Assembly (NCBI GenBank): GCA_015146655.1
Contig: VKHL01000119.1
Span: 24,893 to 88,892 of the forward strand
Length of the DNA stretch: 64,000 nt
From: Ochromonas danica
Taxonomy: Eukaryota > Sar > Chrysophyceae > Chromulinales > Chromulinaceae
Direction: 5' to 3'
Translations under genes and position numbers: made by a program
The notes under the pieces: generated by a model
What the model was told of the DNA's origin: nothing
What the model saw: only the letters and a program-made list of their open reading frames with translations
The model's database searches: none
In this document: positions 63,766 through 64,000 of the stretch, one piece after another
Layout of the letters: every line of letters starts with the position of its first letter
Numbering within the stretch: position 1 is the stretch's first letter

Positions 63766-64000
63766 TGTAGAATGGCCGTTATAGCTCGCTTTTTACGACT
63801 TTTCTCTCATGAACATCTCCAAACGAAAAGGCCATTTATGCTGCTAAAAACAGACTTTTGCATTCTTTTCGTGTTCGTTTTGCATTGCACGGCAGTTTGG
63901 CCCGGCAAGTCACCCCTGTAACGTTTTTTTCGTTTTCGTTGGGAAAAAGTCTGTTTTTTGGAAGCATAAACGGTCTTTTCGGGATGGTCATCAGCAGACT
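63766..64000. repeat. MITE-like element, copies 2 and 3 (runs off window)
   Basis: 63770-63880 is the reverse complement of the 38731-38825 type (GAATGGCCGTTATAGCTCGC ... CAGACTTTTGCATTC). 63923-64000 is a forward partial copy (TTTTTTTCGTTTTCGTTGGG, AAAAAGTCTGTTTTTTG). Together they form a fold-back pair. Confidence 0.65.

Larger units (their letters stand above)
63610..64000. other. Upstream region and window end
   Basis: Promoter side of the minus-strand gene, followed by a hexamer repeat and MITE-like sequence to the window edge. Confidence 0.4.

Overview
This is a nuclear eukaryotic window. Genes carry GT-AG introns with CTAAC-like branch sites, the proteins are eukaryotic (cytosolic-type arginyl-tRNA synthetase, RAD54-like remodeller, LIM protein, GT60-type glycosyltransferase), and the DNA is rich in microsatellites. 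A glutamyl-tRNA reductase with a hydrophobic leader ahead of a transit-like segment points to a plastid-bearing protist, possibly with a secondary plastid. A TTC29-like TPR protein suggests a flagellated stage. A heterokont-type alga is my best guess, but no marker in the window proves it.

Layout, 1-33 kb: mostly single-copy genes. In order: arginyl-tRNA synthetase (5' end off the window); a five-exon RAD54-like ATPase with a RanBP2-type zinc finger; a protein kinase; a two-LIM protein; a FetB-FetA-like fusion ABC transporter; a large GT47 (exostosin) protein; a Myb/SANT-like transposon-type protein next to inverted repeats; a divergent pair made of a small coiled-coil protein and the TTC29-like protein; plastid glutamyl-tRNA reductase; a five-exon GT60-like gene; an NDUFB11/ESSS-like complex I subunit; and an uncharacterised 798-residue protein. 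Between 12.3 and 23.4 kb nearly every gene has Gly, Pro, Ser or Glu runs encoded by GGN/CCN/TCN microsatellites.

Layout, 34-64 kb: a glycosyltransferase array. It holds seven GT8-like copies (one broken by an 11-bp deletion), four GT47 copies, one secreted large glycosyltransferase-like protein of unknown family, and one GT2/GT92-like gene, plus relics of further copies. All products start with a signal peptide or N-terminal anchor, so they probably act in the ER/Golgi on cell-surface or secreted glycans. GT47 genes, a shared spacer module and GT8 genes recur in that order, which suggests an ancestral two-gene unit that was repeatedly duplicated and then shuffled by gene conversion.

Non-coding: three candidate intronic C/D-box snoRNAs were found. 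One lies in the arginyl-tRNA synthetase intron. An identical 82-nt pair lies in two introns of the GT60-like gene, with terminal stems that differ in sequence but stay paired, and a 12-nt match to a conserved LSU rRNA segment. Other elements are a MITE-like family at 38.7 and 63.8 kb, inverted repeats at 18.1-18.3 kb, and a 24-bp tandem array at 23.1 kb.
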